A stretch of DNA of 64,000 nt, from assembly GCF_900103825.1 (NCBI RefSeq), contig NZ_FNIF01000022.1:1-64000 (forward strand), given 5' to 3'. Position 1 is the first letter of the stretch. Every line of letters begins with the position of its first letter. Made by a program: the position numbers and the translations under genes. This document shows positions 36,268 to 44,996 of this stretch, one piece after another. This DNA comes from Paenibacillus sp. yr247. Its GTDB lineage: Bacteria; Bacillota; Bacilli; Paenibacillales; NBRC-103111. The notes beneath the pieces were generated by a model. That model was not told the origin of the DNA, ran no database searches, and worked only from the letters and a program-made list of their open reading frames with translations.

Positions 36268-37254
36268 ATGTTCTTAAACATCCTTCACACACTCCCACAA
36301 GTATTGATCGACGGCCTTGCTTTAGGAGCTATTTATGCGGTCGTCGCGTTAGGCTATACCATGGTGTACGGCATTCTTGAGCTGATCAATTTTGCACATG
36401 GTGAGGTCTTTATGACCGGTGCATTCGTGGGCACATCGGTCTTATTTGTATTTCATTCGACAGGCTGGCTTGACGGTATGCCGGGATGGATTGCTTACGT
36501 TCTAATCCTCGCTATCGCAATGCTTTTTACGGGGATTCTGGGTGTAGGAATCGAACGAATTGCTTATCGGCCTCTCAGGAAAGCGCCCAAGCTGATTTCG
36601 CTGATTTCCGCTATCGGAGTTTCCTTTGTGCTTCAAGATCTCGTTCGCTTTATTTCAGAGTTGAAAACAGGTAACTACATTGTAAGCGGCATCACCTTAT
36701 ACGACAAAAATGTGAAAATCGGCACTTCCTCTCTTGGCTCTTGGCTCGGCGACGCGTCTTTGAAAATCAATACGATTATTATCATCGTGGTAGCCGTATT
36801 GCTAATGGCAGGACTGGACTTCTTTGTTAATCGTACCAAATGGGGAGTCGCCATGCGCGCAGTTGCGCAAGACCGTGAAACAGCTTCGCTGATGTCGATT
36901 AATGTGAATAAAATTATCGTGCTCACCTTTTTCATTGGTTCTTCGTTAGGTGGCGCTACAGGGGTATTATTTGCACAGCAGTACGGCACAATCGATCCGT
37001 TTATCGGATATATTTTAGGCTTGAAAGCCTTCACTGCCGCAGTGCTTGGAGGTATCGGCAACATTCGAGGAGCAATGTTCGGCGGGCTGGTCATCGGCCT
37101 ATTGGAAATGTTCGCTTCTTCCAATCTTGGATTACTGACAAGCGGCAGCTTTGGCGCCGAGTATAAAGATGTATTTTCGTTCATGATCCTCATTATCGTA
37201 CTGATTTTCAAACCTGAGGGCTTGTTCGGAAGAGCCGTCAAAGAGAAGGTGTAG
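36268..37254 (+). CDS. livH: branched-chain amino-acid ABC permease
   Basis: A 328-residue LivH-type permease with about eight helices. LALGAIYAVVALGYTMVYGI and ELINFAHGEVFMTGAF at the N-terminus and the KAFTAAVLGGIGNIRGA loop are classic. The frame is open to 36211, but AAAAGGAGGGG lies just before ATG 36268 and the upstream part overlaps the hairpin. Works with LivM, LivG and LivF. Confidence 0.94.
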   Translation: MFLNILHTLPQVLIDGLALGAIYAVVALGYTMVYGILELINFAHGEVFMTGAFVGTSVLFVFHSTGWLDGMPGWIAYVLILAIAMLFTGILGVGIERIAYRPLRKAPKLISLISAIGVSFVLQDLVRFISELKTGNYIVSGITLYDKNVKIGTSSLGSWLGDASLKINTIIIIVVAVLLMAGLDFFVNRTKWGVAMRAVAQDRETASLMSINVNKIIVLTFFIGSSLGGATGVLFAQQYGTIDPFIGYILGLKAFTAAVLGGIGNIRGAMFGGLVIGLLEMFASSNLGLLTSGSFGAEYKDVFSFMILIIVLIFKPEGLFGRAVKEKV

Positions 37255-37263
37255 GTGTAGGTG

Positions 37264-38574
37264 ATGGCGATGGATAAAATTAAACAGGTATTGTCGCAAA
37301 ACACGAAAATTCAAGCCCTTATCCTTGTAATCTTCGTCGCGCTCACGTCATTAAGCGTATATTTGACCGCTAAATCCGTTACCGCATTTTTATTATTATT
37401 GGCCTCTCTTCTCATGCTTTACTACACATCTTTCAGCAATGGAGTCAAATGGATCATCGGAGGCGCCCTTCTCATCTTGATCATTCCATTTGCTACATCG
37501 GGAGGAGCCGCCTACGATTCCTATATGGAAGTCGCAACGCAAAGCGGCATTTATATCGCGATGGCGTTAGGGCTGAACATCGTTGTTGGGTTCGCTGGAC
37601 TTCTGGATTTGGGATTTGTCGCCTTCTTCGCAATCGGGGCGTATACGTACGGTATCTTTTCCACCGCTCAAGCGAATCACTTCATACCAGGCGATATTTT
37701 CCCGCTTTCCGGTTCCACGTTTTGGCTGTTTATTTTCATTGGCGGTTTTATGGCTGCGCTGTTCGGTGTTCTTCTCGGTTTACCGGTGCTTAGGGTAAAA
37801 GGAGATTATTTGGCTATCGTCACGCTCGGCTTCGGGGAAATGATCCGAATCATCTTCAACAACCTTGAGAAACCGGTAAATATCACGAACGGTGCTATGG
37901 GTATTTCATCGATTAAGCCTCCGAATTTGTTCGGTTATGAATTTACGCATCCTCATCAGTTTTATTTTATCGTTATCGCGATCTTGGCCTTTGTTATTTT
38001 CGGAGTCAGGAGATTTGAGCATTCCCGGTTGGGGCGTTCTTGGAAAGCGGTTCGGGAGAACGAAATTGCCGCGCAGTCGATGGGGATCCCGTTAATCCGC
38101 ACCAAGCTAACCGCGTTCGCGGTAGGTGCTTCCTTCTCTGGGATGATGGGCGTCGTATTTGCCGCCAAACAAACGTTTATTGATCCTTCAAGCTTTACAC
38201 TCCTTGAGTCCACGACCATTTTGGTCATGGTTGTTTTAGGTGGAATGGGGAGCGTTCCAGGGGTTATTCTCGGAGCTGCACTTGTTACAATCCTCAACCT
38301 GCAGGTGCTGACGGAATTCACGAACTGGTTGAATCAATTGACGCTGCAAGGAGTGGTTCACGTTCCTAATGCCTTATCCCCATCCAAAATGCAGCGGTTT
38401 ATTTTTGGCGCAATTTTAATCCTGATTGCTATCTTTAAGTCTAATGGATTGATTCCTGCGAAGAATCGCAAGGTGAACGAAAAGCAGATCCAAGACCGCA
38501 TTTCATCGGCATCAGCTTCATCTTTAGGTTCCGCACAGCAAGTCAATCAACAAAGCGGAGGGATCGCCCCATGA
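37264..38574 (+). CDS. livM: branched-chain amino-acid ABC permease
   Basis: A 436-residue LivM-type permease with NIVVGFAGLLDLGFVAFFAI, RVKGDYLAIVTLGFGEMIRI, and the GGMGSVPGVILGAAL loop. It has a polar Ser/Gln-rich C-terminal tail of about 35 residues. Start is ambiguous between GTG 37261, ATG 37264 and ATG 37270; a GTGTAG tandem lies in the ribosome binding region (AAGGTG). Its stop overlaps the livG start (ATGA). Confidence 0.93.
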   Translation: MAMDKIKQVLSQNTKIQALILVIFVALTSLSVYLTAKSVTAFLLLLASLLMLYYTSFSNGVKWIIGGALLILIIPFATSGGAAYDSYMEVATQSGIYIAMALGLNIVVGFAGLLDLGFVAFFAIGAYTYGIFSTAQANHFIPGDIFPLSGSTFWLFIFIGGFMAALFGVLLGLPVLRVKGDYLAIVTLGFGEMIRIIFNNLEKPVNITNGAMGISSIKPPNLFGYEFTHPHQFYFIVIAILAFVIFGVRRFEHSRLGRSWKAVRENEIAAQSMGIPLIRTKLTAFAVGASFSGMMGVVFAAKQTFIDPSSFTLLESTTILVMVVLGGMGSVPGVILGAALVTILNLQVLTEFTNWLNQLTLQGVVHVPNALSPSKMQRFIFGAILILIAIFKSNGLIPAKNRKVNEKQIQDRISSASASSLGSAQQVNQQSGGIAP

Positions 38575-39356
38575 CCGTCTTGTGTGTAAAAAATCTGGTC
38601 AAACGGTTCGGCGGATTGGTTGCCGTAAACAGTGTCCATTTTGAGTTTCAGAAAGGTAAGATTTCCGCTGTCATAGGTCCGAATGGTGCCGGAAAAACGA
38701 CTTTTTTCAATATGATCACCGGTATTTATACACCTGATGAGGGCCAAATCGAACTGGAAGGCAAGTCGATCGTGAAGGTTAAGCCGGATCGTATAACGGA
38801 GAAGGGCATAGCCCGTACCTTTCAAAATATTAGGTTGTTTGGGAATATGACCGTTCTCGAAAATGTGATGGTCGGTATGCATATTCATCTGAAAGCAGGT
38901 ATATTCAGCACACTATTGGGTCTTCCCAAGGTTCGGATTGAGGAGCAAAAAGCGGTGGACGATGCCTACCGGATGCTTCAATATGTAGGTCTCGAGCCGC
39001 TGCTCAATGAAAAAGCAAACAGCCTCTCATACGGAGCGCAAAGACGTCTGGAAATCGCGCGGGCATTGGCGGCCAAACCGAAAGTGCTGCTGCTCGACGA
39101 ACCCGCTGCGGGAATGAACCCTCGCGAAACGGTGGAATTGATCGGGCTAATCCGACGTATTCAGCAGGAGTTGGAGATATCGATCATTTTAATTGAGCAT
39201 GATATGAAACTCGTCATGGATCTTTCCGATCACATTCTCGTACTGGATCACGGCGAAAAAATAGCCGAGGGATCTCCTCGTGAGATTCGTTCGAATCCAC
39301 GAGTGATCGAAGCTTATTTAGGTAAAAGCGCAATAGAACAAGAGGTGATTTCATGA
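38571..39356 (+). CDS. livG: branched-chain amino-acid ABC ATPase
   Basis: A 261-residue ATP-binding subunit with Walker A GPNGAGKTT, the LivG-specific GIARTFQNIRLFGNMTVLEN, signature LSYGAQRRLEIARAL, Walker B LLLDEPAAGMNP and IEHDM. Overlaps livM and livF by four bases each, indicating coupled translation. Confidence 0.95.
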   Translation: MTVLCVKNLVKRFGGLVAVNSVHFEFQKGKISAVIGPNGAGKTTFFNMITGIYTPDEGQIELEGKSIVKVKPDRITEKGIARTFQNIRLFGNMTVLENVMVGMHIHLKAGIFSTLLGLPKVRIEEQKAVDDAYRMLQYVGLEPLLNEKANSLSYGAQRRLEIARALAAKPKVLLLDEPAAGMNPRETVELIGLIRRIQQELEISIILIEHDMKLVMDLSDHILVLDHGEKIAEGSPREIRSNPRVIEAYLGKSAIEQEVIS

Positions 39357-40060
39357 GCTTGCTGCAGCTTCAAGAGGTTCAGGCTTACTATGGCGGAATC
39401 CACGCATTAAAGGGAATTACGTTACATGTGAATGAAGGGGAAATTGTAACATTGATCGGTAGTAACGGAGCAGGGAAATCTACAGCACTTAAATCCATTT
39501 GCGGGCAAGTTAAAACAAAGGGCTCCATCCTATTTAACGGAAAAGACATCTCCGCTTGTCCGCCTCATCAAACGGCGCTGGATGGCATTGCTCATGTGCC
39601 GGAGGGCCGGCGCATTTTCCCTCGTTTAACTGTAAAGGAAAATTTGGAAATGGGCGCGTTTTCAGTGAAGGATAAAAAAGTAATCAAAGAGCGCATGGAG
39701 CAGTCCTTTGACTATTTTCCCCGTTTGAAAGAACGGTTGAACCAAGCCGGCGGCACCATGAGCGGCGGAGAACAACAAATGCTTGCGATTGCCCGAGCGC
39801 TCATGATGAAACCGAAGCTATTGCTGCTCGATGAGCCATCAATGGGATTAGCACCGGTCATCGTAGATCAAATCTTTGAAATCATTCAAGAACTGAACCT
39901 TAAGGGGATGACGATTCTGCTCGTGGAACAAAATGCATATCACGCGCTGCAAATCGCTCATCGCGGCTATGTCATACAGACCGGTGAAATCATTTTAGAG
40001 GATGACGCTAAATTACTGCTTGTCAACAATCTAGTGAAGGAAGCTTATTTGGCTGGATGA
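39353..40060 (+). CDS. livF: branched-chain amino-acid ABC ATPase
   Basis: A 235-residue ATP-binding subunit with the GGIHALKGITL start, Walker A GSNGAGKST, HVPEGRRIFPRLTVKENL, signature MSGGEQQMLAIARAL and Walker B LLLLDEPSMGLAP, then LVEQNA. It overlaps both livG and the next exporter gene by ATGA. Confidence 0.95.
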   Translation: MSLLQLQEVQAYYGGIHALKGITLHVNEGEIVTLIGSNGAGKSTALKSICGQVKTKGSILFNGKDISACPPHQTALDGIAHVPEGRRIFPRLTVKENLEMGAFSVKDKKVIKERMEQSFDYFPRLKERLNQAGGTMSGGEQQMLAIARALMMKPKLLLLDEPSMGLAPVIVDQIFEIIQELNLKGMTILLVEQNAYHALQIAHRGYVIQTGEIILEDDAKLLLVNNLVKEAYLAG

Positions 40061-41004
40061 AATCATCTCTCCCGATGCTTTACGGCATTCTGGCATCCTT
40101 CTTTTTCTCCTTCTCTTTCATCATGAACCGTGCCATGGAGCTGTCTGGCGGCTATTGGATTTGGAGTGCATCGCTTCGTTATTTATTCATGCTTCCTATT
40201 CTTCTTGTGATTGTTATGATCAGGGGAAATCTGCGGGTGCTGCTTACCCATATGCAGAAGCAATTATGGACATGGATGGGCTGGAGCTTAGTCGGATTCG
40301 GATTATTTTATGTGCCGCTATGTTTTTCCGCTGCCTATGGACCGGGGTGGCTTATCGCGGCTTCCTGGCAGGTTACTATTGTTGCTGGTTCATTACTTGC
40401 CCCGTTGTTCAGCAAGGTCATTGTAACAACAGACGGGCCTATACGGATGAAAGAACCAATTCCGGTAAAAGGTTTGCTAATGTCACTCATCATTTTATTT
40501 GGCGTAGTGATTATACAATTGGAGCATGCCAGTCTTCTCTCCTTCAATGATGTTCTTTTAGGGTTAATACCGGTAATTCTCGCTGCTTTTGCTTATCCCC
40601 TTGGCAACCGTAAAATGATGGAGGTTTGCGAAGGGCGGCTGGATGCCTACCAGCGCGTCCTTGGGATGACATTAGCCAGCCTTCCGTTATGGATTCTGCT
40701 TTCAATCTATGCTCTTTTTTATGCCGGCACGCCGAGCGCTGGGCAAATTGGCCAATCGGCAATTGTAGCCATCTGTTCAGGAGTCATTGCAACAGTACTC
40801 TTTTTCTCTGCGACCGATATGGTAAAAGGGTCTGTAAATCAATTAGCCGCTGTAGAAGCGACGCAGGCGGGTGAAATCATTTTTGCAGTTGGAGGGGAAT
40901 TAGTGCTTCTTACAGCTGCATTTCCTTCAGCTCTGTCTTGGATAGGTATGATATGTGTCGTCTTAGGGATGATCTTTCATAGCTTGATGTCGGAGAAAAG
41001 GTAA
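40057..41004 (+). CDS. EmrE/DMT superfamily multidrug resistance efflux transporter-like protein
   Basis: A 315-residue integral membrane protein with about ten helices of the drug/metabolite transporter fold (MLYGILASFFFSFSFIMNRA at the start, VNQLAAVEATQAGEIIFAV near the end). The length fits the larger ten-helix class annotated as multidrug resistance efflux transporter. Its ATG lies in an ATGA overlap with livF, so it is translated with the amino-acid importer; export or balance of a related compound is possible but unproved. A strong terminator follows. Confidence 0.85.
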   Translation: MKSSLPMLYGILASFFFSFSFIMNRAMELSGGYWIWSASLRYLFMLPILLVIVMIRGNLRVLLTHMQKQLWTWMGWSLVGFGLFYVPLCFSAAYGPGWLIAASWQVTIVAGSLLAPLFSKVIVTTDGPIRMKEPIPVKGLLMSLIILFGVVIIQLEHASLLSFNDVLLGLIPVILAAFAYPLGNRKMMEVCEGRLDAYQRVLGMTLASLPLWILLSIYALFYAGTPSAGQIGQSAIVAICSGVIATVLFFSATDMVKGSVNQLAAVEATQAGEIIFAVGGELVLLTAAFPSALSWIGMICVVLGMIFHSLMSEKR

Positions 41005-41080
41005 ATAGGATTCAGAGCAAAAGAAGATAACTTCTGTACTGGGATTGGTCTCCGTAAACGGTCGCTCCCGCAAAATAAAA

Positions 41081-41124
41081 AAGAAGCTAAGTCTATCCGC
41101 TGCTGCAAATTGACTTAGCTTCTT
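41081..41124. terminator. bidirectional terminator between liv-like and murQ operons
   Basis: A perfect 13-bp stem, AAGAAGCTAAGTC with GACTTAGCTTCTT, with A-rich and T-rich flanks. It can end both the plus-strand liv operon and the minus-strand muramic acid operon. Confidence 0.9.
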
Positions 41125-41134
41125 AATACATCGA

Positions 41135-42061
41135 CTAGCTGGAGGAACCTTGACTTTGTTCGAGCTGTTTTACCGCATTACCAAAATGGTTGCGTACCTG
41201 AACGAGTGTATCCGAGGCCTTCTGCCTGCTTACTTTAAACATCAACATCAGAATAGCGACTCTTGCATCTCCCTCAGCTTCATTTCCATAGCGCCGCGCA
41301 GTTTCTTCATCAGCGCCGGTTGCTTCTTCTATAATCCGTATGGTACGCTCCCTGAGCTTCTTATTAGTCGCTTGAACGTTTACCATCAAATTGCCATAAA
41401 CCTTCCCCATTTGGATCATTGCAGTCGAGGAGAGCATGTTGAGTACCATTTTTTGCGCCGTCCCAGCCTTTAACCGTGTTGATCCGGTAATAATTTCTGG
41501 TCCAACGGGTACTTCGATCGGATATTTCACCACTGCGCTCAATGGAGTATCCCGATTACAGCTAATTCCGACTGTCGCTAAACCCAGACGGTTTGCCTCT
41601 CGCATAGCACCGATAACATAGGGTGCAGTCCCGCTTGCTGTGATGCCGACGACAATATCGCCCGCTCGTGCAACATCTGCAATGGCACGTACTCCAGCCT
41701 CCTCGTCATCTTCAGCGTTCTCAATCGCTGCACGAATCGCTTTTTCCCCACCAGCAATGAGGCCGTTAAACAAATCCGGCTCTACACCGAATGTAGGAGG
41801 ACATTCCGACGCATCCAGAACACCCAGTCGTCCACTGGTTCCAGCTCCGATGTAGAAAAGTCGGCCGCCGAGGGTCATCGCTTCAACAACCGCTTCAGCT
41901 GCATTGGAGATTTGCGGTATAGCTCCACTTACCGAGTGAGCTACCGTTTGGTCTTCTTCATTCATTAAAGTCACGATTTCCCGAACACTAAGTCGATCTA
42001 GTTGATGTGACTTTGCATTTCTCTGCTCGGTAACCGTTTGATTCTTCTCTTGTTGTACCAC
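41135..42061 (-). CDS. murQ: N-acetylmuramic acid 6-phosphate etherase
   Basis: A 308-residue SIS-domain lyase that removes D-lactate from MurNAc-6-phosphate, giving GlcNAc-6-phosphate. It has the MurQ signatures RLFYIGAGTSGRLGVLDASE, CPPTFGVEP, IAGGEKAIRAAIENAEDD and AGTAQKMVLNMLSS; the catalytic Glu lies in DASECPPT. AAGGAGG is nine bases before GTG 42061, so I prefer that start over ATG 42082. Last gene of the operon that starts with the MurR-like regulator. Confidence 0.95.
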   Translation of the reverse strand: MVQQEKNQTVTEQRNAKSHQLDRLSVREIVTLMNEEDQTVAHSVSGAIPQISNAAEAVVEAMTLGGRLFYIGAGTSGRLGVLDASECPPTFGVEPDLFNGLIAGGEKAIRAAIENAEDDEEAGVRAIADVARAGDIVVGITASGTAPYVIGAMREANRLGLATVGISCNRDTPLSAVVKYPIEVPVGPEIITGSTRLKAGTAQKMVLNMLSSTAMIQMGKVYGNLMVNVQATNKKLRERTIRIIEEATGADEETARRYGNEAEGDARVAILMLMFKVSRQKASDTLVQVRNHFGNAVKQLEQSQGSSS

Positions 42062-42107
42062 GTTACCTTGCCTCCTTTTCATGGATATTTGGCTTTGCCT
42101 TTATCTG

Positions 42108-43169
42108 TCAACTGAAGACAAATGCTGCTATCCGTTGTTTCATTAGTTCCGTTAATTCAAAGCCCCGTTCCTGCAAGGCAAGCAGATAAGCTCCGATCAC
42201 CGGCGGCCGCTCAAGCAGCCGGACGTCGAACACGCCGGACCGCATGGTCGCTGTTTGCATAAAGCGTTGTTCGAACATTTGATCCGAGAATAAGCCTCCC
42301 GTTATCACAAGAGGGATCGTATTCTCCACCAATTGGCTGCTCTTGCTTACCTCATCTGGCAGCTGTATCGCCATGGAAGTTACTACAGTCCGAACCAACT
42401 CTTCGAGCTCCTGAATCGCTTCTTCCACCAACTTAACAGCTATCGGATCTCCATCTGCCGCAGCCCGCATGACAAGCTTCGATCCATCCGCGATCGTGGT
42501 GCGTACATTGTCCTGGCCATAAATGGTATTGATCAATTGCCCCGGATGCTGTAAGGACCAACGTTCAAGTACTAACCTCGTTAAAGTTGTAGGCTCCCCC
42601 CGGCCGTCATACGCCCGCATGACAGCTATTAGCGCCTTCCGCCCAAGATCAAACCCGCTTCCTTCATCACCGAGTAAATAACCCCAACCTCCGACTCGTA
42701 CAAACTCGCCCGTTGCCGGATCGAAACCATACGCGATCGAGCCTGTGCCTGAAATGAGCGCAATGCCCTTCTGCCCCCAAGTTCCGGCAGCCAAAGCGGT
42801 TACTGCATCATTGTGTACGGTGATTGGAATGCCTTCCGGCAATTCGGATTGCAGCCAGTCGACAATCCGCTTTCGGTCTTCCGGTCGGTCACTCCCGGCA
42901 AGTCCGAGGAAGATTCCGCCTAATCGGGATACGTCCGTACCCGAGCGGTCTAACACATCCTTGATGAGAGTGAGCAAAACCCGCTGCACATCCTCCCAAG
43001 GTCGGGATTTCACACTGCTGGATTCTCCCCGGCTTTCAGCTAATAAGTTGCCTTCATGGTCGCCGAGGATACATACCGTTTTTGTCCCTCCGCCGTCAAT
43101 ACCTATATATTTTCTGCCCTCATATTCAGCTGGCAATAATATACCTTTCGCACCCAACGTTTCGGCCAT
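42108..43169 (-). CDS. BadF/BadG-type N-acetylhexosamine kinase (MurK-like)
   Basis: A 353-residue ASKHA-fold kinase of the BadF/BadG/BcrA/BcrD ATPase family. Motifs: GIDGGGTKT (phosphate 1), VHNDAVTALAAGT (catalytic Asp), LISGTGSIAYG (phosphate 2) and GGWGYLLGDEGSGFDLGR. Family members phosphorylate GlcNAc and, as MurK in Clostridium, MurNAc. Between an ABC importer and murQ, MurNAc 6-kinase activity is the natural reading: ABC import delivers unphosphorylated sugar, which MurQ cannot use. Confidence 0.9.
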   Translation of the reverse strand: MAETLGAKGILLPAEYEGRKYIGIDGGGTKTVCILGDHEGNLLAESRGESSSVKSRPWEDVQRVLLTLIKDVLDRSGTDVSRLGGIFLGLAGSDRPEDRKRIVDWLQSELPEGIPITVHNDAVTALAAGTWGQKGIALISGTGSIAYGFDPATGEFVRVGGWGYLLGDEGSGFDLGRKALIAVMRAYDGRGEPTTLTRLVLERWSLQHPGQLINTIYGQDNVRTTIADGSKLVMRAAADGDPIAVKLVEEAIQELEELVRTVVTSMAIQLPDEVSKSSQLVENTIPLVITGGLFSDQMFEQRFMQTATMRSGVFDVRLLERPPVIGAYLLALQERGFELTELMKQRIAAFVFS

Positions 43170-43170
43170 A

Positions 43171-43995
43171 CTACTTCACCGCTCCTGCCGTCATGCCTTC
43201 CATAAACTGTTTCGATGCGAGGAAAAACAAGACAATCATTGGCACAGAAGCCAGCGTTAGTCCAGCGAACAGCATACTTAAATCCGTAGAGTACTGTCCG
43301 AATAGCGACAGCATGCCGACCGGTATCGTCTTTTTCATATCGTCTTGAATAAAAATCAGCGGGAAGAAAAAATCGTTCCAAGCCATAATAAAATTCATAA
43401 TCATGACCGTCCCGAGCGCTGGGCGGATAAGCGGCAGCAAAACGTGCCACATCACACCGAAATCCGAAGCACCATCGATGCGTGCTGCTTCCTCAAGCTC
43501 CTTCGGCAGCGTACGGAAAAAACCGGTTAAGATCAGGACAGCAAGCGGCAATCCGATCGCTGTATACACGCTAACAAGTGACCAAATGCTGTTCAACAGG
43601 GAAAGCTGCTTCATCAAAAGGAATAGCGGTACGATCCCAAGCTTAATAGGAATCATCATGCCTAGGAGAAAGAAGAAGAACAACGCACCATTCCAACGGA
43701 ATGGGTATCTTGCGATATAAAATGACGCCATAACGCCAAACAGCAGAATCAAAGCAACAGAAACGACGCTTACCACGGCACTGTTCCAAAAATAAGTTCC
43801 AAAAGGAATTTGATGGATTAGCTTACTATATGCTGTAAACGATATGGAAGTCGGCAGCGACATCGGGTTTTTCAAAATTTGGATATTCGTCTTTAATGAG
43901 GAGGTCAGCATCAGAAAGATCGGATACAAACTGACCAGTGCCCCCAGGTACGCCGCAACGTATTGGAGCCCCCGAACTGATTTGTTGGTTTTCAT
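43171..43995 (-). CDS. sugar ABC transporter permease, MalG type (muramic acid operon)
   Basis: A 274-residue six-helix permease with the EAA loop KELEEAARIDGASDFGVMW. One base separates its stop from the kinase start codon. Together with the upstream MalF-type permease it forms the membrane pore; no ATPase is encoded in the operon, so a shared MsmX-type ATPase is likely. Confidence 0.93.
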   Translation of the reverse strand: MKTNKSVRGLQYVAAYLGALVSLYPIFLMLTSSLKTNIQILKNPMSLPTSISFTAYSKLIHQIPFGTYFWNSAVVSVVSVALILLFGVMASFYIARYPFRWNGALFFFFLLGMMIPIKLGIVPLFLLMKQLSLLNSIWSLVSVYTAIGLPLAVLILTGFFRTLPKELEEAARIDGASDFGVMWHVLLPLIRPALGTVMIMNFIMAWNDFFFPLIFIQDDMKKTIPVGMLSLFGQYSTDLSMLFAGLTLASVPMIVLFFLASKQFMEGMTAGAVK

Positions 43996-44047
43996 GGTCT
44001 GCCTCCATTTATAGGGATCTTTGTGCGTAGCTCAAAGTCTCACCTTC

Positions 44048-44974
44048 TTATTGAGCCGATTGGTTCCTTGTGAAGTACAAGAACAAAGCGGATACCGTTG
44101 CGATAATGAAAAATAGTACAACTGCCAATGCCGATCCAAGGCCCAATGCGACTGAGTCGCCGCCTGACGAGCCGCCAAACGCAATCCGATAAAAGAATAC
44201 GGCGAGCGTGTCGGTGGCGTTGTAAGGTTCCCCTTGCGAACCTTCCATGGCATAGATGAGTTCAAACGCTTCGAAAGCATGGATAAATGTAAACACGGTA
44301 ATAATGATAAGCGACTGGCTCATCATAGGCAGGATTATGGAACGGATAAGACGAAAGCCTTTTACTCCGTCCAGCCGCGCTGCTTCAATGACTTCCGGTG
44401 AAATAGAGTGTAGACCGGCGAGAAAAATCAACATGGAGAAACCAATGCCGAACCAACTGTTGACCAGTGTAATTGATGTTAGCGCCGTAGCCGGATCGCC
44501 GAGCCAAGGTTTTGCCCATGAAACAAGACCGATCTTTTTGAGCAGCACATTGACAACACCATTGTTTGGATTCAGCATTAGCTTCCACAAAAAGCCCACC
44601 ACGATGACTGAAAGCAGCCTTGGCAAAAAGTAAGCCATTTTCAGAAAGCTCGAACCCTTAAGTTTGCTATAAACAAGATAGGCGAGCACAAACGCAAGCA
44701 CGTTCTGTACAGCCATCTCTACAGCAAAATAATAAAGATTATGACCGAAAGCATTCCAAAACAAATGATTGAACGGTTCTTTCGTAAACAGGCTTACAAA
44801 GTTGCCAAGCCCTACAAACTCCCCGCGAACGAGACCTTTCCAGTCAAAAAAACTGTAACCGAACGCCGAAATGATCGGATAGATCACGAACAGAATGTAA
44901 ATTGCGAGGGCAGGAACCGGGAACAGATGAACTGCTCCCTTTTTCCACCCGGACGATTTTGCCAAGTTATTCAT
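44048..44974 (-). CDS. sugar ABC transporter permease, MalF type (muramic acid operon)
   Basis: A 308-residue permease with six helices, the SYSFFDWKGLVRGEFVGLGN-like N-terminal loop (FGYSFFDWKGLVRG), and the EAA loop EVIEAARLDGVKGFRLIRS. Sits between the binding protein and the MalG-type permease. Confidence 0.93.
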   Translation of the reverse strand: MNNLAKSSGWKKGAVHLFPVPALAIYILFVIYPIISAFGYSFFDWKGLVRGEFVGLGNFVSLFTKEPFNHLFWNAFGHNLYYFAVEMAVQNVLAFVLAYLVYSKLKGSSFLKMAYFLPRLLSVIVVGFLWKLMLNPNNGVVNVLLKKIGLVSWAKPWLGDPATALTSITLVNSWFGIGFSMLIFLAGLHSISPEVIEAARLDGVKGFRLIRSIILPMMSQSLIIITVFTFIHAFEAFELIYAMEGSQGEPYNATDTLAVFFYRIAFGGSSGGDSVALGLGSALAVVLFFIIATVSALFLYFTRNQSAQ

Positions 44975-44996
44975 GTGCCCCCACCCCTCTTATAAC

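Noticed and set aside
37246-37263. GTGTAG tandem before livM as a slippage switch
   Set aside because: Only about two copies, and outside the certain coding part; too short to argue for phase variation.
36675-37304. 209-codon minus-strand frame opposite livH
   Set aside because: Antisense shadow; livH is unmistakable on the plus strand.
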